DNA of 64,000 bases. Origin: Burkholderiaceae bacterium. Its GTDB lineage: Bacteria; Pseudomonadota; Gammaproteobacteria; Burkholderiales; Burkholderiaceae_E. The DNA lies in the NCBI GenBank assembly GCA_900299025.1, contig OMIE01000086.1, positions 1 through 64,000 of the forward strand. The letters run 5' to 3'. The position numbers were made by a program, and so were the translations under genes. The notes under the pieces were generated by a model. That model made no database searches and was not told where the DNA came from. It saw only the letters and a list, made by a program, of their open reading frames with translations. Shown here piece by piece: positions 46,658-55,808 of this stretch (position 1 is the first letter of the stretch; each line of letters begins with the position of its first letter).

Positions 46658-48570
46658 GCTGCTTGCTCCCTGGCTGCCTTATCTGTGACCTCTTTATCAG
46701 TGGCCGCTTTATCGCTTGCTGCTTTATCTTTTGGTGCTCGCGATGGCTCATCGATCTGAAGGTCGGCTTGCATGGCATGAAGCATGGCAGCCTTGATAAA
46801 GCGTGCAGTAATTGGCGTCCCGTCGTAGTGCAAGATCGCCTGCAACCGCTCAGGTGAAATACCCGCCTCGTTGACCAACAAGCTCTTGATCTGGGCATCG
46901 CGGTTTTGCTCGATCACAAATACGCGCTGATGATGGGCCACAAAGGCGGCTATGTCATCGGAAAACGGAAAGGCGCGAATCCGACAGGCATTCAGCACGT
47001 GTCCCGCTAAATTCATAGCCTCAAGTGCTTCGTCCATAGCAGGTGCGGTTGATCCAAAATATAAAACAGCATCGCTAGCCTGCGGATCCATGATGCGAAT
47101 TTCTGGCTGTGGCACGATATGGCGCGCCTGTGCGTGCTTATCGTTGAGACGCTCCATGTTGTACTGGTAGTCTGCGCCTGCCTCCGAGTAGACCGCGTAG
47201 GGATTTTTTGAGGTCCCACGGGTGAAATAGGCGCCCTTAGTCGGGTGGGTGCCAGGATAAGTCCTGAAGGGAATGCCATCGCCGTCCACATCCAGATATC
47301 TTCCGAAGACGCGACCCTCGTCAAGCATCGCTGCCGTCATGACCTTGCCTCGATCGTATTGCCTGCCCTCTTGCCAGCTCAAGGGTTCACAAAGTCGGTG
47401 ATTCATACCAATATCAAGATCAGTCATCACAAAAACCGGCGTTTGCAGTCGTTCGGCCAGATCAAGTGCATCAGCCGTCATGGTAAAACACTCATGCGGG
47501 TCTTGAGGAAACAGCAAGATATGTTTGGTGTCACCGTGCGAAAGATACGCACATGCAAGCACGTCAGATTGCTGGGTTCGTGTCGGCATGCCTGTTGAGG
47601 GACCGCCACGCTGCACATCGACAATCACTGCAGGAATCTCGGCAAAATAAGCAAGGCCTACAAATTCGGCCATGAGCGAAATGCCAGGCCCCGAGGTTGC
47701 GGTAAACGCTCTCGCACCGTTCCAACCCGCTCCGCAAACCATGCCAATTGAGGCCAGTTCGTCTTCGGCCTGGACAATGGCATAACGATGCTCACCCGAC
47801 TCGGGGTCAACCCGGAATTTGGCACAGTAGCGTTGAAAAGCCTCGGCAACCGATGATGAGGGCGTGATGGGGTACCAGGCACATACGGTCGCCCCACCGT
47901 AGACAGCTCCCAGTGCTACAGCAGCATTACCCTCCATAAAAATGCGCTGACCCACTGCGTCGGCCGCTTGCGCCCTCAGGCCAATTGCATCCTGGAGCTG
48001 CGATGCTGCATAGTTCAGACCCAAGCGTAGCGCCTGAACATTGGGCTGAAGTAATCGCTCTTTACCCTTGTATTGCTCGGCGATGAGGCTAATGATAGCC
48101 TCGACGTCGATACCCATCATCCCTGCAAGTGCGCCTAAACAAATAATGTTCTTGAAAAGTTGGCGCTCTCTTGGATTGCTATACGTACTATTGCAAATCT
48201 CAGTGAGCGGCATGCCAACAACGTGGATATCAGGTCTTAGCTTGCTGTGGGGTATGACCTTTGTATTGTCATAAAAGAGATATCCACCAGGCTCGACTTC
48301 CTTTACATCCTGATCCCAAGTTTGCGGATTCATCGCGACCATCATGTCGACCCCACCACGCCTACCCAGCCAACCTCGCTCGGTCACTCTTACTTCGTAC
48401 CAAGTCGGAAGCCCTTGAATATTCGATGGGAAAATATTCCGCGGCGAGACAGGAATACCCATACGCAAAAAGGATCGAGCAAATAATTCGTTGGCTGAGG
48501 CCGATCCCGAGCCATTCACATTGGCAAACTTCACCACAAAATCATTAACCGCTTCAATCCTCTTCATCAT
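46654..48570 (-). CDS. korA: 2-Oxoacid:acceptor oxidoreductase, fused gamma-alpha subunit (KorA)
   Basis: Carries the gamma domain (about 1-180, VVKFANVNGSGSASANELF) followed by the alpha domain (from about 220, AWYPITPSSSVAEAFQRY, VQAEDELASIGMVCGAGWNG, RGGPSTGMPTRTQQSD). The start at 48570 (MMKRIEAVNDF) overlaps the korC stop; the frame upstream is not conserved. Length is about 638 residues. The last 24 or so residues are a degenerate five-residue repeat rich in Lys, Ala and Asp (DKAAS, DKAAT, DKEVT) that looks like a recently expanded tail. Confidence 0.9.
   Translation of the reverse strand: MMKRIEAVNDFVVKFANVNGSGSASANELFARSFLRMGIPVSPRNIFPSNIQGLPTWYEVRVTERGWLGRRGGVDMMVAMNPQTWDQDVKEVEPGGYLFYDNTKVIPHSKLRPDIHVVGMPLTEICNSTYSNPRERQLFKNIICLGALAGMMGIDVEAIISLIAEQYKGKERLLQPNVQALRLGLNYAASQLQDAIGLRAQAADAVGQRIFMEGNAAVALGAVYGGATVCAWYPITPSSSVAEAFQRYCAKFRVDPESGEHRYAIVQAEDELASIGMVCGAGWNGARAFTATSGPGISLMAEFVGLAYFAEIPAVIVDVQRGGPSTGMPTRTQQSDVLACAYLSHGDTKHILLFPQDPHECFTMTADALDLAERLQTPVFVMTDLDIGMNHRLCEPLSWQEGRQYDRGKVMTAAMLDEGRVFGRYLDVDGDGIPFRTYPGTHPTKGAYFTRGTSKNPYAVYSEAGADYQYNMERLNDKHAQARHIVPQPEIRIMDPQASDAVLYFGSTAPAMDEALEAMNLAGHVLNACRIRAFPFSDDIAAFVAHHQRVFVIEQNRDAQIKSLLVNEAGISPERLQAILHYDGTPITARFIKAAMLHAMQADLQIDEPSRAPKDKAASDKAATDKEVTDKAAREQAA
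46657..46728. repeat. 15-bp repeats coding the KorA C-terminal tail
   Basis: Degenerate 15-bp units, recognisable by CTTTATC/CCTTATC on the plus strand, encode successive DKxxx pentapeptides at the KorA C-terminus. The array is in frame and ends at the stop codon. Confidence 0.55.
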
Positions 48571-50402
48571 GCCTCCACAAGTGCAGCGCCTGCATGCCGC
48601 TTCGAGCATTCAAGCTCTGTCGCGTGAACCATTTGAATCAACGACTTTTGCATGTCCCAAGCACCCGTGGGGCAACGCTCGGCGCAGAGCCCACAATGCA
48701 GGCAAACGTCTTCGTCTTTGGCCATCACTCGATTTGTTTTCAAACCTTTACTGATATACAAATCTTGACTTGTATTAGTCGCGGGCGCTTTCAGTCTTGT
48801 CCGCAGGTCGGCTTCATCACCATCGGGTACAAAGCTGATGCAATCCATGGGACAAATATCAACGCAGGCATCGCACTCGATACATAACTTTGCTTCGAAG
48901 ACGGTTTGTACATCGCAATTCAAACAGCGTTGCGCTTCCTTCCAAGCGCTCGCCGGGTCGAATCCAAGCTCGACTTCCATGCTCACGTTCTTGAGTGTGA
49001 CTTCAACATCGGCCCACATCACTTTGTGGCGCTTCTCTGGAAGAATCTCGTTGTCATAACTCCATTCATGGATACCCATCTTTTGCGACATCAGGCTCAT
49101 ACCGGCGAGGGGTCGATCGAGTAGATCGCTACCCTCGAGGTGCTTGTGGATCGAAATCGCCGCATCATGTCCATGGGCCACGGCCCAAATAATGTTCTTA
49201 GGTCCAAAAGCCGCATCGCCGCCAAAAAAGACCTTTGGAAGACTCGACTGAAAACTCTTTGGATCGAGCCTTGGCATACCCCACTCATCGAAATCAATAC
49301 CCGCGTCGGATTCAATCCAGGGGAAAGCGTTTTCCTGACCGACCGCAATAAGCACATCGTCACAGGGGAAGAATTGCTCGGGCTCACCTGCCGATACCAA
49401 TTTGCGCCTACCCTTGTCGTCGAACTGAGCCACCACACGATCAAAGCGCATCCCTGTTAGTTTGCCGTTTTCGTGGACGAAAGCCGTCGGAACAAGATAG
49501 TTAAGGATCGGAATCCCTTCATGCATGGCATCTTCCTTCTCCCAGGGCGAGGCTTTCATCTCCTCAAAGCCAGAACGAACAATGACCTTTACATCCTCAC
49601 CGCCTAAACGCCTCGCAGTTCGACAACAATCCATCGCCGTATTACCGCCGCCCAAGACAATGACACGTGATCCGATCTGTTCTCTATGCCCGAACGATAC
49701 CGAGGCAAGCCACTGAATACCTACGTGGATATTGGCAGAGGCCTCGCTTCGACCTGGCAGGTCAAGATCTCTTCCTTTGGGCGCACCAGTTCCAACAAAT
49801 ATAGCGTCGAAACGCTCCTCCAGCATCGCCTTCATGGACTCGACATGGCGCTGCTCAAAGCGAACGCCAAGATCGAGGATGTAGCCCACCTCTTCGTCGA
49901 TAACTTCCATAGGCAAACGGAATCTCGGAATCTGCGACCAGATCATGCCGCCTGGCCGATGATCACGATCAAAAACCGTCACCTCATAGCCCAAAGGAGC
50001 AAGATCTCGCGCCACGGTCAGAGAGGACGGCCCTGCACCAATGCAGGCGATCCGCTTACCATTACGGTGGCTTGAGCGCTTAGGCATCATCGACTTGACG
50101 TCAGACTTCATGTCTGCAGCAACCCGTTTCAAACGACAGATCGCTACGGGCTCTGGGCGCTCAAGATTCGACGCTTCAACGCGTCCGCGCCTGCACGCTG
50201 GTTCACAAGGTCGGTCACAGGTCCGCCCCAAAATGCCAGGAAACACATTGGACTTCCAATTAATCATGTAGGCCTCATCAAAGCGGCCTGCAGCAATTTT
50301 CCGAATGTATTCGGGTACGGGCGTATGGGCCGGACAAGCCCATTGGCAGTCAACAACTTTGTGAAAATAATCTGGGTTTTTTATGTTTGTAGCGTCCAAC
50401 AC
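48567..50402 (-). CDS. korC: NAD(P)H-binding flavin/Fe-S subunit of the 2-oxoglutarate oxidoreductase (KorC-like, GltD family)
   Basis: The 611-residue electron-transfer protein contains, in order: a GltD-like cysteine-rich N-terminus (DCQWACPAHTPVPEYI, CDRPCEPACRRG); an FAD motif CIGAGPSSLTVARDL; an NAD(P)H motif VIVLGGGNTAMDCCRTA; and two C-terminal [4Fe-4S] ferredoxin motifs, CIECDACVDICPMDC and CLHCGLCAERCP. A three-subunit 2-oxoglutarate:NADP+ oxidoreductase with this make-up is known from denitrifying betaproteobacteria (Azoarcus/Thauera, from memory). The start is GTG at 50402, or TTG at 50399, which is better spaced from GGGAGG. It is the first gene of korC-korA-korB. Confidence 0.85.
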   Translation of the reverse strand: MLDATNIKNPDYFHKVVDCQWACPAHTPVPEYIRKIAAGRFDEAYMINWKSNVFPGILGRTCDRPCEPACRRGRVEASNLERPEPVAICRLKRVAADMKSDVKSMMPKRSSHRNGKRIACIGAGPSSLTVARDLAPLGYEVTVFDRDHRPGGMIWSQIPRFRLPMEVIDEEVGYILDLGVRFEQRHVESMKAMLEERFDAIFVGTGAPKGRDLDLPGRSEASANIHVGIQWLASVSFGHREQIGSRVIVLGGGNTAMDCCRTARRLGGEDVKVIVRSGFEEMKASPWEKEDAMHEGIPILNYLVPTAFVHENGKLTGMRFDRVVAQFDDKGRRKLVSAGEPEQFFPCDDVLIAVGQENAFPWIESDAGIDFDEWGMPRLDPKSFQSSLPKVFFGGDAAFGPKNIIWAVAHGHDAAISIHKHLEGSDLLDRPLAGMSLMSQKMGIHEWSYDNEILPEKRHKVMWADVEVTLKNVSMEVELGFDPASAWKEAQRCLNCDVQTVFEAKLCIECDACVDICPMDCISFVPDGDEADLRTRLKAPATNTSQDLYISKGLKTNRVMAKDEDVCLHCGLCAERCPTGAWDMQKSLIQMVHATELECSKRHAGAALVEA

Positions 50403-50440
50403 ATCCTCCCTCGTTCACTGTTATCGCAATTGGTATTTGT

Positions 50441-50454
50441 TTTGATTAACCTTT
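50441..50454. promoter_or_regulatory. 14-bp motif upstream of korC, shared with gltA
   Basis: TTTGATTAACCTTT on the plus strand, 39-52 bases before the korC start. Its exact reverse complement lies upstream of gltA at 51906-51919. It may be a regulator site, or overlap a -35 element whose -10 would be the GATAAC just downstream. Confidence 0.45.
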
Positions 50455-50490
50455 TCTGCTTTTTTGAGCTTCACACCCAAACCTGATGCC

Positions 50491-50523
50491 AAAAAAAAAC
50501 CGGAAGTTCATAAGAACTTCCGG
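50491..50523 (-). terminator. Strong rho-independent terminator of gltA
   Basis: On the minus strand a perfect 10-bp stem (CCGGAAGTTC/GAACTTCCGG) with a 4-base loop is followed immediately by nine T. It lies 60 bases after the gltA stop and about 90 before korC, so korCAB is a separate transcription unit. Confidence 0.93.
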
Positions 50524-50583
50524 CCTGCTCCACCACTTATCACACCGGGGAACATATGTCGTGTTGACATCCCCTTTATCCTG

Positions 50584-51891
50584 CTACCGCCGCTGATCCA
50601 AGGGCAAAACGTCTCGTCGCGAAGCACCATTGAAGAGTTGGCGCGGTCGACCGATTTTATATTCCGGATCAGCGATCATCTCAGTCCACTGCGAAATCCA
50701 TCCAACCGTCCTCGCAAGCGCAAAAATGCAAGTAAACATATCAGTCGGAATACCCATCGCTTTTTGAACAATCCCAGAATAGAAATCTACGTTCGGGTAA
50801 AGCTTGCGTTGAATAAAGTAATCATCCTCAAGCGCAATTTGCTCAAGCTTCATTGACAATTTGAAGAGCGGGTCATCACCAAGGCCAAGCTCGCCCAAGA
50901 CCTCATGGCAGGTCTCCCGCATCAACTTGGCACGGGGATCATAGTTCTTATAAACCCTATGACCAAAACCCATCAACTTGACGGTTGACTGCTTGTCCTT
51001 AACCTGCTTAATAAATTCACCAATTTTCTCAACGCCACCCATTTTTTGAATGTCATTGAGCATGACCAAACAGGCCTCATTAGCGCCACCGTGTGCTGGC
51101 CCCCAGAGGGTTGCGATACCTGCTGCGATGCACGCAAAAGGATTGGCGCCCGAGGAGCCAGCCAATCGTACCGTCGATGTCGATGCATTTTGCTCATGGT
51201 CAGCGTGCAATATCAAAATCCGATCGAGCGCTCGCACCAAGACGTCATTAACTTCATATGCCTCACAAGGATTCCCAAACATCATCCGCATAAAATTAGC
51301 GCTATAGGAAAGCGAATTTTGCGGGTACATGAAGGGTTGTCCAATCGAATACTTATACGCCATGGCAACCAGGGTGGGCATCTTGGCGATGAGTCGGATG
51401 GCAGATATTTCGCGATGCGCAGGGTTGTTGATATCGAGACTATCGTGATAAAAAGCAGCAAGCGCACCGACCACACCTACAAGCACAGCCATCGGATGTG
51501 CGTCTCGACGAAAGCCCTGGAAGAAGCGTTGCATTTGTTCATGCACCATCGTGTGTTTTGTCACGGTGCCTACAAATTGATCACGTTGGGCGCGGTTTGG
51601 TAATTCGCCGTTAAGCAGGAGATAACAGGTCTCTAGATAATCGCACTGCACTGCAACTTGCTCAATCGGATAGCCCCGATAGAGCAACTCTCCCTGATCG
51701 CCATCAATATAGGTGATCTTGGATTCACAAGCAGCCGTCGACATAAAACCTGGATCGAAGGTGAACTTACCGGTTTGACCGTAAAGCTTCCTAATATCGA
51801 TAACGTCCGGGCCAATGGAGCCCTTGTAAATGGGAAAATCGACCGAGGGCGTTCCATCGGTGAAGCTGATCGTCGCTTTTGTATCAGACAT
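50584..51891 (-). CDS. gltA: Type II citrate synthase
   Basis: Condenses acetyl-CoA and oxaloacetate. The 435 residues carry the N-terminal domain typical of hexameric, NADH-regulated Gram-negative enzymes ([11 protein letters not shown]). Catalytic His residues are in [15 protein letters not shown] and [12 protein letters not shown], the Asp in the C-terminal region [14 protein letters not shown], and the substrate loop is [13 protein letters not shown]. It is downstream of sdhE with a 103-base gap containing a motif shared with korC, and ends at a strong terminator. A second citrate-synthase relative, prpC, is at 58.7 kb. Confidence 0.97.
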   Translation of the reverse strand: MSDTKATISFTDGTPSVDFPIYKGSIGPDVIDIRKLYGQTGKFTFDPGFMSTAACESKITYIDGDQGELLYRGYPIEQVAVQCDYLETCYLLLNGELPNRAQRDQFVGTVTKHTMVHEQMQRFFQGFRRDAHPMAVLVGVVGALAAFYHDSLDINNPAHREISAIRLIAKMPTLVAMAYKYSIGQPFMYPQNSLSYSANFMRMMFGNPCEAYEVNDVLVRALDRILILHADHEQNASTSTVRLAGSSGANPFACIAAGIATLWGPAHGGANEACLVMLNDIQKMGGVEKIGEFIKQVKDKQSTVKLMGFGHRVYKNYDPRAKLMRETCHEVLGELGLGDDPLFKLSMKLEQIALEDDYFIQRKLYPNVDFYSGIVQKAMGIPTDMFTCIFALARTVGWISQWTEMIADPEYKIGRPRQLFNGASRRDVLPLDQRR

Positions 51892-51905
51892 GGCAACTCT
51901 TCATC

Positions 51906-51919
51906 AAAGGTTAATCAAA
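51906..51919. promoter_or_regulatory. 14-bp motif upstream of gltA, shared with korC
   Basis: AAAGGTTAATCAAA on the plus strand, 15-28 bases before the gltA ATG and thus near the translation start. It is identical to the korC site in the opposite orientation. At this position it could affect initiation or bind a repressor. Confidence 0.4.
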
Positions 51920-51994
51920 CAACTACAAAAACCGTTCGCTCGTGACAAGCGACTCTCAAAGGTCATAGCAAAACTCATTGCGATGCGGCAGACG

Positions 51995-52276
51995 CTAAAC
52001 AGCCCGCAAAGCTTTGAGCACCACCATCACACGCGGGTCAAGCAACTCAGCCTCAGGCTGCTTCCTATCAAGCACGAGATCGAGCAATTCATTGTCCGAT
52101 AAGTTCAATAATTGGTCGAGTCCAAAGACGAAATCTGCGGTCAATTTTTGTTCAAAACGATCGAGAAATCGGGTGAGAAGCAAATCATTCTCCAACAAAC
52201 CCCGCCTGCAGCGCCAACGCAAACGTCGCAGACTGGCTTGATCGTCAAATTCAGGGCTTTCGGCGACTCGATTCAT
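51995..52276 (-). CDS. sdhE: Succinate dehydrogenase flavinylation factor SdhE
   Basis: Small helical protein that promotes covalent FAD attachment to SdhA. The 93 residues contain the RGxxE signature as RRGLLENDLLL and the family pattern LLNLSDNELLDLVL. It lies 26 bases after sdhB and before gltA, as expected. A weak hairpin followed by a short T-run lies in the gap before gltA. Confidence 0.92.
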   Translation of the reverse strand: MNRVAESPEFDDQASLRRLRWRCRRGLLENDLLLTRFLDRFEQKLTADFVFGLDQLLNLSDNELLDLVLDRKQPEAELLDPRVMVVLKALRAV

Positions 52277-52302
52277 GGGCTAATCGCAAAGCGCCTCAGT
52301 CA

Positions 52303-53013
52303 TTAAACCGCGCGCTTTACCATGAGTTCTTTAATCTTGCCGATCGCCTTGGTTGGATTTAGACCCTTGGGGCAGACATCGACACAATTCATAATGGTGT
52401 GGCAACGGAATAGTCGATAGGGATCTTCAAGATTGTCGAGTCTTGCTGAGGTCGCCTGATCACGGGTATCTGCAATGAAACGGTAGGCCTGTAACAATCC
52501 GGCCGGGCCGACAAACTTATCGGGATTCCACCAAAACGACGGGCAGCTCGTTGAGCAACAAGCGCAAAGTATGCACTCGTAGAGCCCATCGAGCTCTTCA
52601 CGGTCCTCGGGTGACTGTAAGCGCTCCTTCTCGGGAGGCGGATTGTCATTGATCAAGAAAGGTTGTACGGAGTGGTACTGCTTAAAGAACTGGGTCATGT
52701 CGACAATGAGATCGCGTACCACCGGTAGACCGGGTAGTGGTTTCAACACAATCGGCTGACGCAAATCGCGCAAATTGGTAATGCAAGCTAGACCGTTCTT
52801 ACCGTTGATATTCATCGCATCCGAGCCGCAAACACCCTCGCGGCAAGAACGACGAAACGACAGACTAGGGTCGAAATCGCTCTTGATTCGCATCAAGGCA
52901 TCCAACAACATCTTATCGTTGGGCTGCAAGGTCACCTCAAGGTCTTGCATGTAGGGCTTTGCGTCTTTATCGGGATCGTAGCGATAAATAGAAAAACGAA
53001 CAGTCTTACTCAT
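52303..53013 (-). CDS. sdhB: Succinate dehydrogenase iron-sulfur subunit
   Basis: Electron-relay subunit of complex II. I start at the ATG at 53013 ([15 protein letters not shown]), dropping 20 non-conserved upstream residues, giving 236. The [2Fe-2S] ligands are in [12 protein letters not shown] ... LAC. The [4Fe-4S] and [3Fe-4S] ligands are in [16 protein letters not shown] and [17 protein letters not shown]. It is 65 bases after sdhA. Confidence 0.97.
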   Translation of the reverse strand: MSKTVRFSIYRYDPDKDAKPYMQDLEVTLQPNDKMLLDALMRIKSDFDPSLSFRRSCREGVCGSDAMNINGKNGLACITNLRDLRQPIVLKPLPGLPVVRDLIVDMTQFFKQYHSVQPFLINDNPPPEKERLQSPEDREELDGLYECILCACCSTSCPSFWWNPDKFVGPAGLLQAYRFIADTRDQATSARLDNLEDPYRLFRCHTIMNCVDVCPKGLNPTKAIGKIKELMVKRAV

Positions 53014-53078
53014 CTTGACTCCTGCGCTAACTTTGTGTGCGACTTCATACGAACAGTGCTTTGCGTCGACCACTCAAC

Positions 53079-54869
53079 TCAAAAAGTTCTTGCCTTGGGC
53101 GTAAACGTGTCGACTGTGAGGGGCTTTAAAACCACCGGCTTATAGTCTAGGCGGTTGCCTTCGGAGTACCAAAGGCTGTGGCGCATCCAATGGGTATCGT
53201 CACGATTGGGGTAATCGCGATGGGCGTGCGCACCACGACTCTCCTTGCGGGCTTCTGCAGACACAATAGTCGCTTTGGCGGTCTCCATCAAATTATCAAG
53301 TTCCAACGCTTCAACGCGCGCCGTGTTGAACACCTTGGACTTATCCTTCAGATGGATGTGCTTGGCTCGTTGATCGAGTTCTGCAATCTTCTGCACACCT
53401 TCTTTCAAGAGCTCATCAGTCCTGAAGACCCCGCAGTGCGCTTGCATCGTCTTACGAACATCGTTGGCAACGTCTTGGATATTCTCGCCAGAACCTGAAG
53501 ACTCGAGCCGAGCCAATCTTGCAAGCGAAGCGTCCCCGGCATCAGGCGGCAAATCCCTATACTCATCTGCATTGAGCTTACTCGACACAATATGGTTGCC
53601 GGCAGCACGACCAAATACAAGTAAGTCAAGCAATGAATTAGTGCCCAAGCGATTTGCGCCATGGACCGATACACAGGCACATTCGCCGATGGCGTATAAA
53701 CCAGGTACAACGGTATTGGGGTTGCCTGCCTTGGGTACAACGACCTCACCGTGATAATTCGTAGGAATACCGCCCATCTGATAGTGGATCGTCGGGACCA
53801 CAGGAATGGGATCCTTGATAGGGTCTACATTAGCAAACTTGATAGCGATCTCTCGAATCGAGGGCAGACGTTTCATGATGGTCTCGGCGCCTAGGTGATC
53901 TAGCTTCAAGAGCACATGATCGCCATGCTCGCCACAGCCTCGACCTTCTTTGATTTCCTGATCCATCGAACGCGAGACAAAATCGCGCGGCGCCAAATCT
54001 TTAAGGGTGGGTGCATAGCGCTCCATGAAGCGCTCGCCGTGCTTGTTCAACAAAATGCCACCCTCGCCACGAACGCCTTCGGTGATCAGTACACCAGCGC
54101 CGGCAACCCCGGTCGGGTGAAACTGCCAAAATTCCATATCTTCGAGCGGTATTGCAGCCCGCGCTGCCATGCCCATGCCATCACCGGTATTGATAAAGGC
54201 ATTGGTCGAGGCCTGCCAAATGCGCCCTGCACCGCCCGTTGCCAGCACAGTGACCTTGGATTGGAGCAGCATCACTTCGCCTGTTTCCATCTCAAGGGCA
54301 ACCACACCAACAACAGCACCTTGGCTGTCACGAATCAAGTCAAGCGCCATCCACTCGACGAAGAACTGTGTGCGCGCCTGGACATTACGTTGGTATAAGG
54401 TATGTAGCAGCGCATGTCCCGTCCGGTCTGCTGCCGCACAGGCACGTTGAACCGGCTTTTCGCCAAAGTTGGCGGTATGCCCGCCGAAGGGACGCTGATA
54501 AATCGTACCATCTGGATTACGGTCAAAGGGCATGCCGAAGTGTTCTAGTTCGTAAACCACCTTTGGCGCTTCGCGGCACATAAATTCGATCGCATCCTGA
54601 TCACCGAGGTAATCCGATCCCTTGACCGTATCAAACATGTGCCAGTACCAACTATCTTCCGACATATTGCCAAGCGCGGCCCCGATGCCTCCCTGGGCAG
54701 CGACCGTATGCGATCGCGTCGGGAAAACCTTACTCAGTACTGCAACGCTATAACCAGCCTGTGCCAATTGCAATGAGCAGCGCATCCCTGAGCCACCCGC
54801 ACCGACGATGACTGCATCAAAGCGGCGTCTTGGAAGATTGTTGGCCAAATGGCTTACGATTTCCGTCAT
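53079..54869 (-). CDS. sdhA: Succinate dehydrogenase flavoprotein subunit
   Basis: Oxidises succinate to fumarate. The 596 residues show the FAD motif AVIVGAGGSGMRCSLQLAQAG, the covalent-FAD His in SHTVAAQGGIGAALG, substrate residues in FWQFHPTGVAGAGVLITEG, and the C-terminal RGAHAHRDYPNRDD. It is preceded by sdhC and sdhD and followed by sdhB. Confidence 0.98.
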   Translation of the reverse strand: MTEIVSHLANNLPRRRFDAVIVGAGGSGMRCSLQLAQAGYSVAVLSKVFPTRSHTVAAQGGIGAALGNMSEDSWYWHMFDTVKGSDYLGDQDAIEFMCREAPKVVYELEHFGMPFDRNPDGTIYQRPFGGHTANFGEKPVQRACAAADRTGHALLHTLYQRNVQARTQFFVEWMALDLIRDSQGAVVGVVALEMETGEVMLLQSKVTVLATGGAGRIWQASTNAFINTGDGMGMAARAAIPLEDMEFWQFHPTGVAGAGVLITEGVRGEGGILLNKHGERFMERYAPTLKDLAPRDFVSRSMDQEIKEGRGCGEHGDHVLLKLDHLGAETIMKRLPSIREIAIKFANVDPIKDPIPVVPTIHYQMGGIPTNYHGEVVVPKAGNPNTVVPGLYAIGECACVSVHGANRLGTNSLLDLLVFGRAAGNHIVSSKLNADEYRDLPPDAGDASLARLARLESSGSGENIQDVANDVRKTMQAHCGVFRTDELLKEGVQKIAELDQRAKHIHLKDKSKVFNTARVEALELDNLMETAKATIVSAEARKESRGAHAHRDYPNRDDTHWMRHSLWYSEGNRLDYKPVVLKPLTVDTFTPKARTF

Positions 54870-54918
54870 GTTTAATGCCTCAATGTTTACAAGATGATGA
54901 GCCTGAATGCTTTAATCG

Positions 54919-55269
54919 CTAGACTTTCCAAAGAATGAGAACAGTCCAGCATAAATAGGCGATCAAGCCGATAATGGTTAGCACCTGAAGGCTAAGCCTG
55001 ATGGCTGTTGGCTTGATGTAGTCCATGTAAATATCGCGCACACCCACCCAGGCATGCCAGCAAAGTGCCAACATCGCAAGCAGTGTGATGATCTTGAACC
55101 AAGCCTGACTGAAAAGGCCAGCCCATTGATCATAATTTGCGGCGGCTCCCAGGCTTACAGCACCAATCACTACAAATGTGTAAACAAGAAGAACAACAGC
55201 GGTGATGCGCTGGGCTAGCCAATCTTTAAGACCGTAGTGGGCGCCGGTGACGATTCGTCTGCTAGCCAT
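54919..55269 (-). CDS. sdhD: Succinate dehydrogenase membrane anchor subunit SdhD
   Basis: Anchors complex II and contributes to quinone and haem b binding. The ATG at 55269 (MASRRIVTGAHYGLKDWL) gives 116 residues with three membrane helices. A candidate haem-ligand His is in MLALCWHAWVGVRDIYMDYIK, a strongly conserved SdhD segment. It starts one base after the sdhC stop. Confidence 0.93.
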   Translation of the reverse strand: MASRRIVTGAHYGLKDWLAQRITAVVLLVYTFVVIGAVSLGAAANYDQWAGLFSQAWFKIITLLAMLALCWHAWVGVRDIYMDYIKPTAIRLSLQVLTIIGLIAYLCWTVLILWKV

Positions 55270-55270
55270 C

Positions 55271-55672
55271 TTAGAACGCTCCAAAAAGACGAAGAGCAAC
55301 CACGGCGGTCATAGCCAGGCTCAACATGAGAACGACTCTAGCACTTGATCGGGCCTGTTCCTTGGCTGTTCCAATGTGTAAATCCAAGACCAAATAGCGA
55401 ATGCCAGCGATGGCATGATGCAGGAATGCCCAAATCACGGCGAGACAAATCAACTTCGCCAACGGATGCCCAAGGGTCGCACTCAGTCGGGCGTGGGTCA
55501 TCTCAGAGGCGATGCTTTGATCTAGCGTAAACAAGACGAGCGGGATGCCGATCAAAAACAGAAAGGCACCGCTTAGCCGATGCAGAATCGACACCACACC
55601 CGCAAGCGGCAGCCGATAGCTAAGAATTTGCGAAACATGAATGTTCCGAAACTGCGGACGTGTTGAACTCAC
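55271..55672 (-). CDS. sdhC: Succinate dehydrogenase cytochrome b556 subunit SdhC
   Basis: Membrane subunit with quinone and haem b contacts. I start at GTG 55672 (VSSTRPQFRNIHVSQILSYR as Met) because AGGGAG lies six bases upstream and family members begin at this point. The open frame upstream (34 residues) is not conserved. The resulting 133 residues have three membrane helices, with SILHRLSGAFLF (quinone-site Ser/Arg region) and the haem His in FLHHAIAGIRYLVLD. It is first in sdhCDAB-sdhE. Confidence 0.92.
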   Translation of the reverse strand: MSSTRPQFRNIHVSQILSYRLPLAGVVSILHRLSGAFLFLIGIPLVLFTLDQSIASEMTHARLSATLGHPLAKLICLAVIWAFLHHAIAGIRYLVLDLHIGTAKEQARSSARVVLMLSLAMTAVVALRLFGAF

Positions 55673-55808
55673 AAGTAACTCCCTTTTCGAATCGCCAGGA
55701 CTCTTCGGACCTTGGCTGCACAAGCACCAAGCCCAACCGTATTGACGCGGCCTTTTGCTCGGTGGCAGGCGCATTTTGCGTCAAATCGCGGGCTTTCACA
55801 AAGCACGC

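Noticed and set aside
51046-51603. A 185-residue plus-strand open frame opposite gltA
   Set aside because: It is a shadow of citrate synthase on the opposite strand, with no domain features.
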